A DNA stretch of 64,000 bases from Gonatopus flavifemur (GCA_018340375.1 JAFFJZ010000043.1:434001-498000), one strand, 5' to 3'. Numbered from the stretch's first letter, positions 45,763 through 57,512 are shown. Numbers and translations: made by a program. Notes: generated by a model not told the origin, from the letters alone.

Positions 45763-45875
45763 AGTGGAGCCTTCCGAAGTAGCTGATCTAAGTGATCCGG
45801 ATCACTTTTCACGCGTTTTGATTGGTTGAAAAGTGATCCGGATCACTTGGATCAGCTACTTCGGAGGGCTCCAGT
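45763..45875. mobile_element. 113 bp foldback, AGTGGAGCC termini
   Basis: The arms 'cttccgaagtagctgatc' and 'aagtgatccggatcactttt' are mirrored exactly on the right. It is related to the 62 bp copy at 31431-31492, which lacks the inner 'tgatccggatca' block. The duplication at the insertion site is not resolved. Confidence 0.8.
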
Positions 45876-45939
45876 ATAAGTACTCCCTCAAATATCACTC
45901 AATGTCTTCAATTACGTTCCCATGAGACACACCCGGGAA

Positions 45940-46060
45940 AAAATCATTAGATCTAATCGGATCTGATCAGATCTAATCAGATCTTATCAGATCTGAACAG
46001 ATCTTTTTTTTGGGTTAATGCGTTCTGATTAGGTCTAACCCTATACATGACTAGATCTGA
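45940..46060. repeat. Short tandem GATCTAATCA-type repeats
   Basis: Several ~10 bp variants of 'agatctaatc' and 'gatctgatca' follow one another at 45945-46010. A diverged unit near 46020-46060 follows. Confidence 0.65.
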
Positions 46061-46072
46061 ACAGCGACTACA

Positions 46073-46190
46073 TTGGGAGCGCAGTAAGTTTTCTACACTC
46101 TGATATTACTATGAACTATTGGCACGATAGATACTTATAAGGGACAGATTGTCAAAAATTACTTCGAAATAACTTCATTGAACTATGCAT
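46073..46190. repeat. Left part of a ~400 bp repeat split by the hAT unit
   Basis: Matches 55135-55252 ('gggagcgcagt', 'attggcacgatagatact', 'ttgtcaaaaattact'). Its continuation lies at 52669-52920. This places the insertion at CTATGCAT. Confidence 0.85.
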
Positions 46191-46446
46191 TAGGGATGCA
46201 CCGGATATCCGGCCCTGATCCGGTATCCGGCCTATCCGGCCTCATTTTCCGATCCGGCCGGATCGCCGGATCGGACACATATCCGGCCGGATACTGAATA
46301 AAATTTCTATAAAATTCATATTATCCCAGAGGATGAATCTCTTGTTTAATATTATTGAAATATTGTTCAAATGATATTCAGTGTAACGTTTCAGTTTTCC
46401 CTAATTAAAGAAATCTGTTGAATCTTGCCATATCTGATTGAATCTT

Positions 46447-46670
46447 GTACACGGAGTAAAAAAGTCAGTGTCCGTTCCAACGGGCAGATTTTTGGAATTT
46501 TGTTGTAGTTCGCAGTATTGTAACCCCTCTGATGCATGATAAAAAAACATCAGAACTCGTTATCCACTCACTCAATGAGGGCAATGTTTCCAAATTTTGA
46601 AAATAATGACAGAATACCAAAAATCTACCGTTGGAACCAACACGGACTTTCTTCACTCACTGTACAATGA
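46447..46670. mobile_element. Short foldback, CACGGAGTAAAAAAG end
   Basis: 'gtgtccgttccaacgg' on the left pairs with 'ccgttggaaccaacacgga' on the right. TGTAC occurs on both sides but the exact boundary is uncertain. Nested in the hAT unit. Confidence 0.6.
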
Positions 46671-46739
46671 TCTGGTTATAACCGATTTGAAAAGTTTCAA
46701 TGAGATTTAGTGAGATTTAGTGCACGGAGAAAATATAAT

Positions 46740-47088
46740 AGCGATTACTTTATTGGGCACGAACGGCCCGCGTTGGAAAAAATTATGAGTTCGCTCTTGT
46801 TTTGGATGCCACGGTATGCGTCAATAATATACCCATCATGTTTGAGCGGAATGGTTTCTCATAATGCATCCATGATACCATAAATGTAACACCGTCATTG
46901 GCTCTTGTTTCAAATGCCACATCGCGCATCGATATTTCATCAATGATTGAGGAACATAATGCTCGCATAGATTGTCCCCAATAACGGTGTTTGATACAGA
47001 AACACCTTGGTACCATCATGCCAACATTTTTTTTCTTTGCCATGGGTCCAATATGGTACCATTATGAGCATATTTTTCTTATCTGGGA
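46740..47088. repeat. Diverged member of the CCCAGATA family
   Basis: 46980-47088 resembles 8700-8807 ('gaaacaccttgg', 'ccattatg', then CTTATCTGGG). The left end is not clear. Nested in the hAT unit. Confidence 0.5.
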
Positions 47089-47261
47089 ATATACTATACT
47101 GAAGCAATACATTTGATTAACGTGAATACAGTAATCAATGGTGTGGGACTTTTTCTTCATGACTTGAGTCATTCATGTCGAATTATTAATGGCTAATGTT
47201 TCGGGCTATTTCAGAGGAAAATTTGTTGAATCTTGGTCAATCTTATCGATCGATATCAGGT

Positions 47262-47402
47262 CGATGGTAGGGGGTAAATTCGCCGAATAGACATAATTTG
47301 ACAATCGCTAGTAATTTCTAGTGATGACTGAAAAGTGACTATCGATTGTCAAATCATGTCTATTCGGCGAAATGTTCATTCGGCAAATTCAGCCCCTACT
47401 CA
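47262..47402. mobile_element. Short foldback nested in the hAT unit
   Basis: 'attcgccgaatagacat' and 'tttgacaatcg' on the left pair with 'cgattgtcaaatcatgtc' and 'attcggcgaa' on the right. Outer 'taggggg' pairs with 'cccctac'. Confidence 0.75.
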
Positions 47403-48109
47403 GGTCGATGTTATATCGTTATACGAAGTAACAACATCGATGTTCATCGATTTCATAGCTATCGATGTTTAGTGAACACTAGGTTACGGCAGAGAGAGTG
47501 TAAATATTTGCAAAATCGTATCTATAATGATTGAACCTCTGCGCTCTCTAGTGGTGAACTATACAATTTTTTGAATCAAATGAATATATCATTTCAATAG
47601 AGCAAGATCAACATTTTAATTTACTTCAATAATGCTTTGGTTGACGGGAACAACAATCCTTCAACTGAAATAAATCTCTGATATATAATAAATCTGGGAT
47701 GAAAATGGTTTTTCACAAAAGTGCCTAAGGTACACGTACACGTGCGATTCTTCGGAAATCAGCTCCAAACTCTTGCGACTCGTGAAGTATACAGGGTGTC
47801 CCATTTTAATTTTTATATCGGAATAACTCAAAAACGAGGAATTTTGGAGGAAAATGTTTTGAACAAAAGTTGTGAGATTCCGAGGGGGACATCTGATGGT
47901 GACCTTGACTTTGGCCTCGGATCTCAACTTCAAGGTCATTCAGAGGTCAACTTTTGTTTCTTAAATGAAACCTCCTATTTTTGACTGCAGATTCAGATTT
48001 GATGTTGAAAAACAAGAAACTTTTGTCTGTATCCTTTTTTTCGAATTCCGCACAGATGGCGCTCTAATCGATACACCACGAGGAGGTTGAGCGATCGGAT
48101 CTTGCACAT

Positions 48110-48245
48110 CTTTGTGGCCCTGAATATTTGATGAAACCCCATAAGTAAAAATCCAAAGTGGTAAGATCCGGAGACCTAGCTGGGATTTTCCATCGACCGA
48201 TATTGACAATTATGTCTGTTCGTAGTACCGTTACTGTGAACTGTT
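48110..48245 (-). pseudogene. Inverted, internally deleted transposase piece in the 5' arm
   Basis: The minus strand reads RTDIIVNIGRWKIP then ARSPDLTTLDFYLWGFIK. The first part corresponds to the NRHNCHYW region of the sense ORF and the second to its SPDLTPLDFYLWG block, with about 95 codons missing between them. The inverted piece joins directly to arm sequence ('cagggccacaaagatgtgc'). Confidence 0.85.
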
Positions 48246-48423
48246 GCCAAACACAAGTACATAACAATACTTGTGTTCATCATGAACAAGAAAGTTCATA
48301 CTAGAGCATTGTTTACAAACATAAGTGAAACGAAATGTTTAATATCCTTCATTCATTCACAAACTCTTTTCGATATACGATTCAAACTTGAAGATCTTTG
48401 ATCAGTGTTGTGAAGGTCTCAAT

Positions 48424-49476
48424 ACCATGGATTATCCTGGGGGTAAAATACTTGATATTCTCCTGATACTAGGAGAATGTCGGCGTAATTACGCTGCAGC
48501 ATCGAGATTGTGTGGAGAGAGGTATCCAAATAGACGCCAGCCTTCACTTCAGGCGATACGCTCAATAGGAAGACGAGTGAGAAAAACGAATATTCCACGA
48601 GTCAGGAGGCGTTATGATGGAAATCGTATGTATGCACGCTCGCTAGCCGTTTTAGGAATGATGCACCTGAATCCTCACGTTAGTACCAGAGAAATCCAGC
48701 ACCAATTAGGTATCCCAAGATCAACGGCACACCGCATACTAAGATCTGGTAAATATCATCCTCACCACATTACACTGGTGCAAGCATTGAGTGAAGATGA
48801 TCTTGGACGTAGGGTTGAATTCGGTCAATGGGCCTCGGAGCAACCGCCTGGTTTTTTCAATCACGTGATGTTTAGTGATGAGACAACATTTCGCAGTAAC
48901 GGTGTCATGAACAGACATAATTGTCATTATTGGTGAATTGAAAATCCCAGATGGCATCGACAAGTTGACAATCAACATCGCTGGACTCTGAATATGTGGT
49001 GTGGGATTTTGAATGGTCAGATCATTGTTCCTTATTTCTTCCAACATACTGTTAGGAAGTAAAATTATCTGCAATTGATTCGGGACAAATTACCAAGGAT
49101 GTTGGAAGATGTTGATCTCTTCACACGGAACAGGATGTGGTTTCAACATGATGGGGCACCACCTCATAACGCTGCAATTGTTAGAAATTTCTTAAACACA
49201 TCTTACCCACACAGATGGATTGGTCGCGGTGGATACATTGCCTGGCCGGCTAGGTCTCCGGATCTTACCCCTTTGGATTTTTACTTATGGGGTTTCATCA
49301 AAGATGTGGTTTATGAAAGACCACCAACGACCAGAGATGACATGAAACGCCGAATACGAACTGTCTGCCAAACAATTCCACGTCATGTGCTTTTGTCGTT
49401 AGAACCACATTTTCAGAGACGAATTAGGTTATGCGAACAGGTCAACGGTGCAAATATCGAACATTTGATACGGTGA
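48424..49476 (+). pseudogene. DD41D transposase with two in-frame stops
   Basis: A single frame runs from MDYPGGK at 48424 to the stop at 49476. It is broken by TGA at 48934-48936 (after NCHYW) and TAA at 49060-49062 (after TVRK). HTH-like segments precede FSDETT, QHDGAPPHN and SPDLTPLDF. 41 residues separate the last two Asp, as in the element at 28873. The proteins are clearly related but not close. No frameshift is seen, so inactivation is by substitution only. Confidence 0.88.
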
Positions 49477-49996
49477 ATTTTCATACATATTGCAGAGCGT
49501 TTGTCATGAAAAATTACACACCTCTACAGTTCAGACAATCGGCCCTTTTCAGGGCCACATAGATGTGCGAAATCCGATCGCTCAACCTCCTCGTGGTGCA
49601 CATTGGGTAACTCCAATGACGACGGTCATCCTCAGGAGCTGAAAAAAAACACTGGAGAGTTAAATGCCGTTTTACACAGAAAGCAATACGAGTGTTTCAT
49701 AAAACTCATTTTTCATCGATTAGAGCGCCATCTGTGCGAAATTCGGAAAAATGATTCAGACAAAAGTTTCCTGTTTTCCAACGTCAAATCTGAATCCGCA
49801 GTCGAAAATGGGGAATTTCATTCAAGAAACAAAAGTTGACCTCTGAATGACCTTGAAGTTGAGATCCGAGGCCAAAGTCAAGGTCACCATCAGATGTTCC
49901 CCTCGGAATCTCACAACTTTTGTTCGAAACATTTTCCTCCAAAACTCCTTGTTTTTGAGTTATTCCGATATAAAAATTAAAATGGGACGCCCTGTA

Positions 49997-50448
49997 TTAC
50001 TGCAGAAGGTAGCTCTTCAGAGGTAGCATTTGGCCTCCTGTTTTTTCGATAAATACAATCCAGCAGGGCATCAAGTGCCCGACTGCTCATTTGTCCGAAT
50101 ATTCATTTACCGGGAAATTTCAAGTTTGATGTACATTTTCAGTGCAACAATTATCCCCCCCCCCCCTCCCTTCGTTTACCTTGAGAATTGGAAAGAGATG
50201 TTTGATAGAATTTGGGCAAATGGAGTTTGAGCAAATAAATGTTCGGGTTAATGCACAGTCGAGGATTTGATGCCTTACTCGTGATAAAAAATTCTGGGAG
50301 TTCGAGATGGTATAGTCTTTCATAGTATTCCCCAGATACAACACGAGGTCCAACCAGGTTCTCCAATAATACATTGTATTCATTATGAGTTCTTTTACAA
50401 TTCTTGTGCTGTCTGGGTCTATGATATAGAAACTAGGACAGCAGCGTT
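49997..50448. other. hAT unit interior, no feature recognised
   Basis: Contains a C-run at 50157-50167. The overlapping minus-strand frames at 50120-50383 and 50151-50366 show no motif. Confidence 0.35.
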
Positions 50449-50450
50449 AT

Positions 50451-52309
50451 ACAGGGTTATTCAAAATTCCCGCACTCTTTTTTGGGAGTAGATTCCTGAT
50501 GAAATTCTAAAACGATTTGTCCTTTTGCACAATGCTCTCCGACGCATAATTTCGGAGATATAATTAATTAAAGTTGACTAATTATGAGGTGGATCCATCG
50601 GTCATTCAGGAGCATCATAACAGAACAAGAGAGGAAGGTGCTTGCAGAGGGCGCTCATACGATCAGCTGATCGGTCTAATCGATACGATTTACCAACATA
50701 CAAATTGGTAAATTTTCTATGTAGAACGATTGAATTCGTCGACACTGTGGAAAAATTGATTATTGTCATGAATTCTTATCACGATATGCTGTAGGTGAAA
50801 GTTGTAATTTCAGTAATGATTTTTATTACGCAGACAATTGTAAAATAGTGTTATTTCGTAGGGATAGGGATTCAAGTGGGAGAAAAAAGTATAACTACTC
50901 GTTTTCAATCAGAATTTTCATGTAAAGAAGAAAACATGAGAATTTTCATTCATCCGATACCCAATTTGAACGGTTTGATTAGCAAGTTTAACACAAGAGA
51001 TTGGATCCTGAATCCTGTATTCTGATTGGTCGAGAATCAATGTATGTTAGATCAATCCTCGGCCGTTTCAAATGATTCTCCTGAAGAATGTGTTTTCGAC
51101 TTATCCCAACCACAACATTGAACAATGATGAATTTATTCGAATTCACCCTTTTTACATCATTCGATGATTATAAAGGGTTTATCGAACGTTAATAACTTT
51201 CTTCAACTTGCAGAATCCATCAATTTTGACGAAAATACAAGGTGTGATACATCGTATACGACCCAATGATTGCACTTGATTGACATTGTAATCACATACG
51301 GTTTGTTTAGCTTAAATCAACCATTCGTGATACGAATCAACCAATCAGGTGACAGCTCGAAACAGTTTCATTTAAAGCACATATGACTTCGATGGCCCTA
51401 TTGTTATTTCAAATGGAAAAAGAATTGTCTTTGAAGATTAACCAAATCCGTCCTTTTTTAGGACGAATACATTTTCTACACGTAGAAACGCGCTCGAACT
51501 TGCACACAATTTGAATTAGATTTTGATTTAAACATGAATGATCTTGAGTGATCTCAAGTAAGTTATTGACGTTCGATGAACCCTTTATAATCATCGAATG
51601 ATGTAAAAAGGGTGAATTCGAATCAATTCATCATTGTTCAATGTTGTGGTTGGGATAAGTCGAAAACACATTCTTCAGGAGAATCATTTGAAACGGCCGA
51701 GGATTGATCTAACATACATTGATTCTCGACCAATCAGAATACAGGATTCGGAATCCAATCTCCTGTGTTAAACTTACTAATCAAACCGTTCAAATTGGGT
51801 ATCGGATGAATGAAAATTCTCATGTTCTCTTCTTTACATGAAAATTCTGATTGAAAACGAGTAGTTATACTTTTTTCTCCCACTTGGATCCCTATCCCTA
51901 CGAAATAACACTATTTTACAATTGTCTGCGTAATAAAAATCATTACTGAAATTACAACTTTCACCTACAGCATATCGTGATAAGAATTCATGACAATAAT
52001 CAATTTTCCCACAGTGTCGACGAATTCAATCGTTCTACATAGAAAATTTACCAATTTGTATGTTGGTAAATCGTATCGATTATACCGATCAGCTGATCGT
52101 ATGAGCGCCCTCTGCAAGCACCTTCCTCTCTTGTTCTGTTATGACGCTCCTGAATGACCGATGGATCCACCTCATAATTAGTCAACTTGAATTAATTATA
52201 TCTCCGAAATTATGCGTCGGAGAGCCTTGTGCAAAAGGACAAATCGTTTTAGAATTTCGTCAGGAATCTACTCCCAAAAAAGAGTGCGGGAATTTTGAAT
52301 CACCCTGTA
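50451..52309. mobile_element. Foldback with ~750 bp arms, TA target, TACAGGG ends
   Basis: The left arm 50451-51205 and right arm 51553-52309 are highly similar complements with a ~350 bp spacer. The ends are TACAGGGTTATTCAAAATTC / complement, flanked by TA at 50449-50450 and 52310-52311. The TACAGGG start and TA target place it with the Tc1/mariner-type elements. The spacer has no transposase; its longest frame (51409-51594, minus) shows no motif. Confidence 0.87.
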
Positions 52310-52668
52310 TAGGATCACCATAAATTAACTGTCACGTATGAATTTGTTAGGAATGATTGGAAAGAATGAAAAAACTAAACGAGTTATGATCCATAACTAT
52401 ACGAGTTATATCCAATCCTTTATTATGAATAAGAACTGATTGATAAGAATTATGACTTGTTCTGAGTATAGGAAATTAGTATCTTCAGAGAAACGAGATT
52501 GTTAATATAAATTCCAAATTTTCTTCAATTCTTCCTAATCAATACGAAAAAATGTTCAATATCCGGTCGCCGGATATTTGGCCGGATTATCTGGCAATTG
52601 CCATCCGGCCGGATATCCGGTATCCGGTATCCGGTAAAAACCTGATCCGGTGCATCCCTACTATGCAT

Positions 52669-52920
52669 GTAGTTATAAATAATTATATATGAACAAATTA
52701 TTAGGTTCATTTGCAAGAATCAGAATCAATTGAATATTTATATTGTTGCATGTGAGGTATGGTAGTGAACGAAATTCCCTGTGCTTGTAATTTGAGAGAT
52801 GATTTTCCCAACGATAAGAATCTTACACTCCATTTATAACTACATGTATCATTCAATGAAGTTATGTACAAATATTTTTTGGAATCAAGTCACAGTCAAG
52901 TATCCATCATGCCAATTGTC
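52669..52920. repeat. Right part of the ~400 bp repeat split by the hAT unit
   Basis: Matches 55253-55500 ('ttataaataatta', 'ccctgtgcttgtaatttgaga', 'aagtatccatc'). The terminal inverted repeat seen at 55510-55534 is missing here. Confidence 0.8.
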
Positions 52921-53113
52921 TGAAAGAATGTACTATCGCTACCACTTTTGTAAACCTCTGATGATTTTTCAGGTGATCAAGTGAAATGAAGTGATGTAAT
53001 TCCTTCAATCCACAATCTGTATGAAGTGAAATGACCAGCCACTTGGTTGAAATAAATTCTTTGCGAATAAGAAGTGAGTATTCACAAAACTTGAGTCGAT
53101 AAAGAAATTGACT
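52921..53113. other. No feature recognised
   Basis: Short AT-rich spacer before the third DD41D copy. Confidence 0.35.
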
Positions 53114-53115
53114 TA

Positions 53116-55132
53116 TACAGGGTGGGGCATTTAAAGTGTCGCGGGCGTTTTTTCCAAAAATAAAGTGAGATACGAGAAAATTTTTCGGACAAAAGTTGTA
53201 GGGTACCGGGGGGACATCTGATGGTGACCTTGACTTTGGCCTCGGATCTCAACTTCAAGGGCATTCTGAGATCAACTCTTGTTTTTTAAATAGCATCTCA
53301 TATTGTTTACTGCAGATTTGGATTCTAGGTCAAAAACCAAGAAACTTTTGTCTGAACCATTTTCCTGAAATCCGCAAAAATGGCGCTCTAATCGATATTG
53401 TTCCATTTTGAATCTGACATTCGAATAACTCGAAAACAAAGGGTCTTGCAAAAGAATGTTTCGTACAAAAGTTGTCAATACACAACACATTTCAATCGTC
53501 TACATTACCACCATTCAGAGCTCACGCGATGTAAACAAACGACGGGGTTCAGTGAAAATTCACGATTTCGAAAGTCAGTTTGTCAGTTACATTTGATTAT
53601 TACTTGGTTTATGACAAATTGGAAATCTGGTGTCTGAAAAGATCGATATGATCTACATTTACGGTGAAGTGCATAAGAACCCCAGACAAGCATATGACTT
53701 GTATGCAGAACGATTTCCTGAAAGAACAACGCCATCCATTAGGTATTTTCAACGCATTACAAAATTATTCTCAGAAACGGGAAGTGTTACAAGGGAGAAA
53801 CGACATCGAATGAGAACTGTTAGCGGAGAGAATGCGGAAGTTAATGTACTAGCTGCAGTAGCCAATAATCCACACGTGAGCTCTCGTGAAATTGAACTCC
53901 ATTCGGGAATTTCTCGAAGAAGTGTTCTTCGAATACTGAAACGTCACAAATTCCATCCGTATCACATTTGTTTGCATCAAGACCTTCACGGTGTTGATTT
54001 CGAAAATCGTGTACAGTTTTGTCGATGGGGTCTAGCGCAAATGCACAATAACAACTTCATCAACATATTATTTTCTGATGAGTCGACGTTCACCAATCAT
54101 GGTCAAGTAAATCGACATAATATGCATTACTGGGCGACAGAAAATCCAAGATGGTTACGTCAAGTAGAGTATCAAAGACAATGGGCTGTGAATGTTTGGT
54201 GCGGTATTTTTCGATCTCGAGTAATTGGACCGTACTTCATTGCAGATACGCTAAATGGAGAGAAGTACAGACATTTCTTAGATTAAGTACTTCCCACATT
54301 ACTTGAAGACATACCTATTCAGGAACGATTGAATATGTGGTATCAACACGATGGTTGTCCATCCCATTATGCAGTCACAGCTCGAGAAATATTGGACAGA
54401 GATTATCCTGTACGATGGATAGGACGTCGTGGACCAGTTCATTGGCCTGCCCGTTCTCCGGATCTTACTTCTCCAGATTTTTTTTATGGGGATACATAAA
54501 GATACAGTTTATCAACAAGCACCGACTACACCTGAGAATATGCGTCAACGAATCATCAATGCATGCGCGAGCATCAATGAAGATATTTTAGCACGAGTTC
54601 AGCAATCTTTTGTAAAACGTTTTGAAATGTGTATTGAAGTCGAAGGCCATCATTTTGAGCATCTACTGCATTAAAATTATCCAAGTGATGTAGACGATTG
54701 AAATGTGTTGTGTTTTGTCTGTTATACCCCATCACCTCCGTTTCAGTTCAAGGGGTCCCCCTTGGAATCAGACAACTTTTGTCCGAAACATTCTCCTCCA
54801 AGACCCTTCGTTTTCGAGTTATTCTAATGTCAGATTCAGTATGGAACAATATCGATTAGAGCGCCATCTTTGCGGATTTCAGGAAAATGGTTCAGACAAA
54901 AGTTTCTTGGTTTTTGACCTAGAACCCAAATCTGCAGTAAAAAATATGAGATGCTATTTAAAAAACAAGAGTTGACCTCAGAATGCCCTTGAAGATGAGA
55001 TTGGAGGTCAAAGACAAGGCCACCATCGGATGTCCCCCTCGATACCCTACAATTTTTGTCCGAAAAATTTTCTCGTATCTCATTTTATTTTTGGAAAAAA
55101 CGCCCGCGACACTTTAAATGCCCCACCCTGTA
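53116..55132 (+). mobile_element. DD41D transposon, damaged copy of the 28873-30908 element
   Basis: Almost identical to 28873-30908 along its whole length. Both termini start TACAGGGTGGGGCATTT and TA flanks lie at 53114-53115 and 55133-55134. Part of the left arm (about 53215-53265) carries variants resembling the other subfamily ('ggtgaccttgactttggcc' as at 47900), which suggests conversion between subfamilies. Confidence 0.92.
53630..54674 (+). pseudogene. DD41D transposase, broken copy
   Basis: Compared with 29386-30450 it has a ~16 bp loss over the start codon. Glutamine has become a TAA at 54284-54286, and single bases are lost from the T-run before the final catalytic Asp region and just after (near 54480-54500). 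The first two catalytic motifs are still recognisable, and the C-terminus continues in a shifted frame to 54674. Confidence 0.9.
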
Positions 55133-55134
55133 TA

Positions 55135-55534
55135 TTAGGAGCGCAGTGCGTTTTCTTTACTCGGACTACCATGAACCATTGGCACGATAGATACTCATCA
55201 GAGATATTGATTGTCAAAAATTACTTAAATATAACTTCATTGAACTACACATGTATTTATAAATAATTAGATATGAACAAATTATTCAGTCAATTTGTGA
55301 GAATGAAAATCAATTGTCGCGTGTAATTTATGGTAATGAAAGGAATTCCCTGTGCTTGTAATTTGACAGATGATTTTTTTTCGCTAAAACCCTTAGGCTC
55401 CATTTATAACCACATAAATGTATTGTTCAATAAATTCATGTAGAAATACTCTTTGGAAGCAAATCACAGTTAAGTATCCATCGTGTCAGTAGTTCATACT
55501 CATCAGAGTAAGAAAACTCACTGCGCTTCCAATA
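55135..55534. mobile_element. ~400 bp inverted-repeat element (unfilled paralogue of the hAT target)
   Basis: The ends are AGGAGCGCAGTGCGTTTTC and its complement (GAAAACTCACTGCGCTTCC). Its left end abuts the DD41D copy ending at 55132. The same repeat at 46073-46190 plus 52669-52920 hosts the hAT unit. Confidence 0.7.
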
Positions 55535-56273
55535 TATGTGTAAGATAATATCTTTAACGATTCAAGTCATACTTATTCGTAGACAATTTATTCCAACAAA
55601 CTCACAGTTCATTTTATATTATGCACATTGTTTGAGTGAGGAAGTCATTTCACGTCACTTATCAAAAAAACACTCCACTTCACTTTAAGTGATTAGGGTA
55701 ACTCAATCAGAAGCTCACATACATAAGTGAGCAGAATGATAATGAATGCCAATGACCCACGAACACCACTTCAAAGCATTTAAAAAACCGTGACTGCTCT
55801 TTTCTTTGATTAATCTAAATGAAATAGATCTATGTGACTCTGACATACCATAAACATGATTTCATAAAAGTCTCCTTCAGGAATTGATTTTGATGAAAAA
55901 CAGGGAAACTTGAAGAATCATGATGATACATCCATAACTTGTAATATTTTCTAGTTCACTTCTTACACATAACATAATGTGAATAATTTTTCAGTGGAAA
56001 GCACAAAATAATGAATGTAAACCAAAATATAATCTTATCACAAAAATCACATTAATTTCATGTTTTATTAGATACAAAACAAAAACAGATTCCGAAAGTA
56101 GGGTTATGTCTCTGAGTTATGTTTTTTGAAATCACTTTTTTAAGCACTGTCAATTTTGTCACTTATATTTTACGGAAATGAATTTTGACAATTTTTCAGC
56201 GCGATGATTCCGATATGTAAGAGTACGAAGAATGTGTAGTTTAGATGTAGCGGGTCAACTTTCATGGTACAAC
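55535..56273. other. No gene recognised
   Basis: AT-rich spacer up to the CGCCA target of the Transib element. Confidence 0.4.
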
Positions 56274-56278
56274 CGCCA
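56274..56278. repeat. Transib target-site duplication (left)
   Basis: CGCCA; its partner is at 61814-61818. GC-rich 5 bp duplications are characteristic of Transib. Confidence 0.88.
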
Positions 56279-56329
56279 CACAGTGGGGCCAAATGCCAAA
56301 AAGCTGGACAAAATTATAAGGGGCTCTCA

Positions 56330-57265
56330 AGTTCGCTTGCGACTTCGTACTTGGGAAGTTTGTGGGGTCGCTGATTACGAATCCGTTGTCAGAATCTCAA
56401 AATTCAGAATGGCGGATCCAATATGGCGGACGAAAATTGAAAGAAACCATCGGATTTTCTTCAAACTTGGTGATCAGGGGTTTTTGGGGTGGCTGATTAC
56501 GAATCTGCTGTTTGAGTTCCAAAATTCGAAATGGCGAATCCAATATGGCGGACGAAAATTTTAAAAATCATCGGATTCTCCTCAAATTGGGTACCCAACG
56601 GTTTTTGGGGTCGCTGATTACGGATCCGTTGTTCTCATTTCGAAATTCAAAATGGCGGATCCAATATGGTGGACGAAAATTGGAAGAAATCATCGGATTT
56701 TTTTCAAATTTGGTGATCAGGGGTTTTCGGGGTCGCTGATTACGAATCCGCTGTCTGAGTTCCCAAATTCAGAATGGCGAATCCAATATGGCGGACGAAA
56801 ATTGAAAAAAGTATCGGATTCTTTTCAAATTGGGTACCCAGGGATTTTTGGGGTCCCTGATTACAAATTCGTTGTCTGCATTTCGAAATTCGGAATGGCG
56901 GATCCAATATGGTGGAATAAAATCGAAAAGATCATCGGATTTTCTTCAAACTCGGCATCCAGGAGTTTTTGGGGTCACCAATTACGAATCCGTTGTCAAA
57001 ATTTTGAAATTCAGAACGGCGGATTCAATATGGTGGACAAAAATTAAGAAAGTCATCGCATTTTCTTCAAACTCGGTACTCAGGGGTTTCTGTGGTCGCT
57101 GATTACGAATCCACGGTCTGAAATTCAGAATTCAAAATAACGGACCCAATACAGCGGACGAAAATTGTAAAAATCATCGGATTCCTTTCAAACTCGGTAC
57201 CCAGGGGTTTTCGGGATCGCTGATCACGAATCCGTTGTCAGAATTCTGAAATTCAGGATGGCGGA
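56330..57265. repeat. Eight 121 bp subterminal repeats of the Transib element (left)
   Basis: 'gctgattacgaatcc' recurs near 56371, 56493, 56614, 56736, 56857, 56979, 57099 and 57220 (120-122 bp). Each unit also has 'atggcggatccaatatgg' and 'catcggattttcttcaaa'. The open frames here (such as 56232-56564 and 56652-57047) are repeat artefacts. The array lies beyond the 3' end of the gene. Confidence 0.95.
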
Positions 57266-57512
57266 TGCCAAAAATCAAAGCTTCATTCATAACTTAATAT
57301 TAAACAAGAACTAAACGGCCCATTTTGTTGTTCCTATTATGATCATTATTATTATTATTTCCAACATTGAATCATTATTAATATAATTATCGAATGATAT
57401 TAACACACCAAATGTGTTAAATTGAAAGATATATACATTCACAATGTATACAATAATATAAAAAACTGAAATCGTAATGGTTTTTACTTTTGCCACACTT
57501 TTTTTACTCAGA

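Larger units (their letters stand above)
47790..49996 (+). mobile_element. DD41D transposon, second subfamily, rearranged copy
   Basis: The ends are TACAGGGTGTCCCATTTTAA and its near-complement. TA lies at 47788-47789, but the right flank is TT, so one target copy is mutated. Terminal arms of ~310 bp pair 47790-48115 with 49575-49996. Each carries GGCGCTCTAATCGAT and 'gagcgatcggat', but the right arm has an extra block. The 5' arm also contains an inverted transposase fragment (48110-48245). Confidence 0.85.
46191..52660. mobile_element. Composite hAT-type unit, 8 bp duplication CTATGCAT
   Basis: The ends are TAGGGATGCACCGGATATCC and its complement ending CCGGTGCATCCCTA. CTATGCAT is duplicated at 46183-46190 and 52661-52668. 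The unfilled paralogue at 55245-55252 reads CTACACAT once. Subterminal DNA on both sides is full of ATCCGG motifs (46200-46300, 52555-52650). No hAT transposase remains. The 6.47 kb length is due to later nested insertions. Confidence 0.92.

Noticed and set aside
56232..57102. Overlapping 75-131 codon frames rich in WRIQYGG and similar
   Set aside because: They are translations of the 121 bp subterminal repeat in several frames, not a gene.
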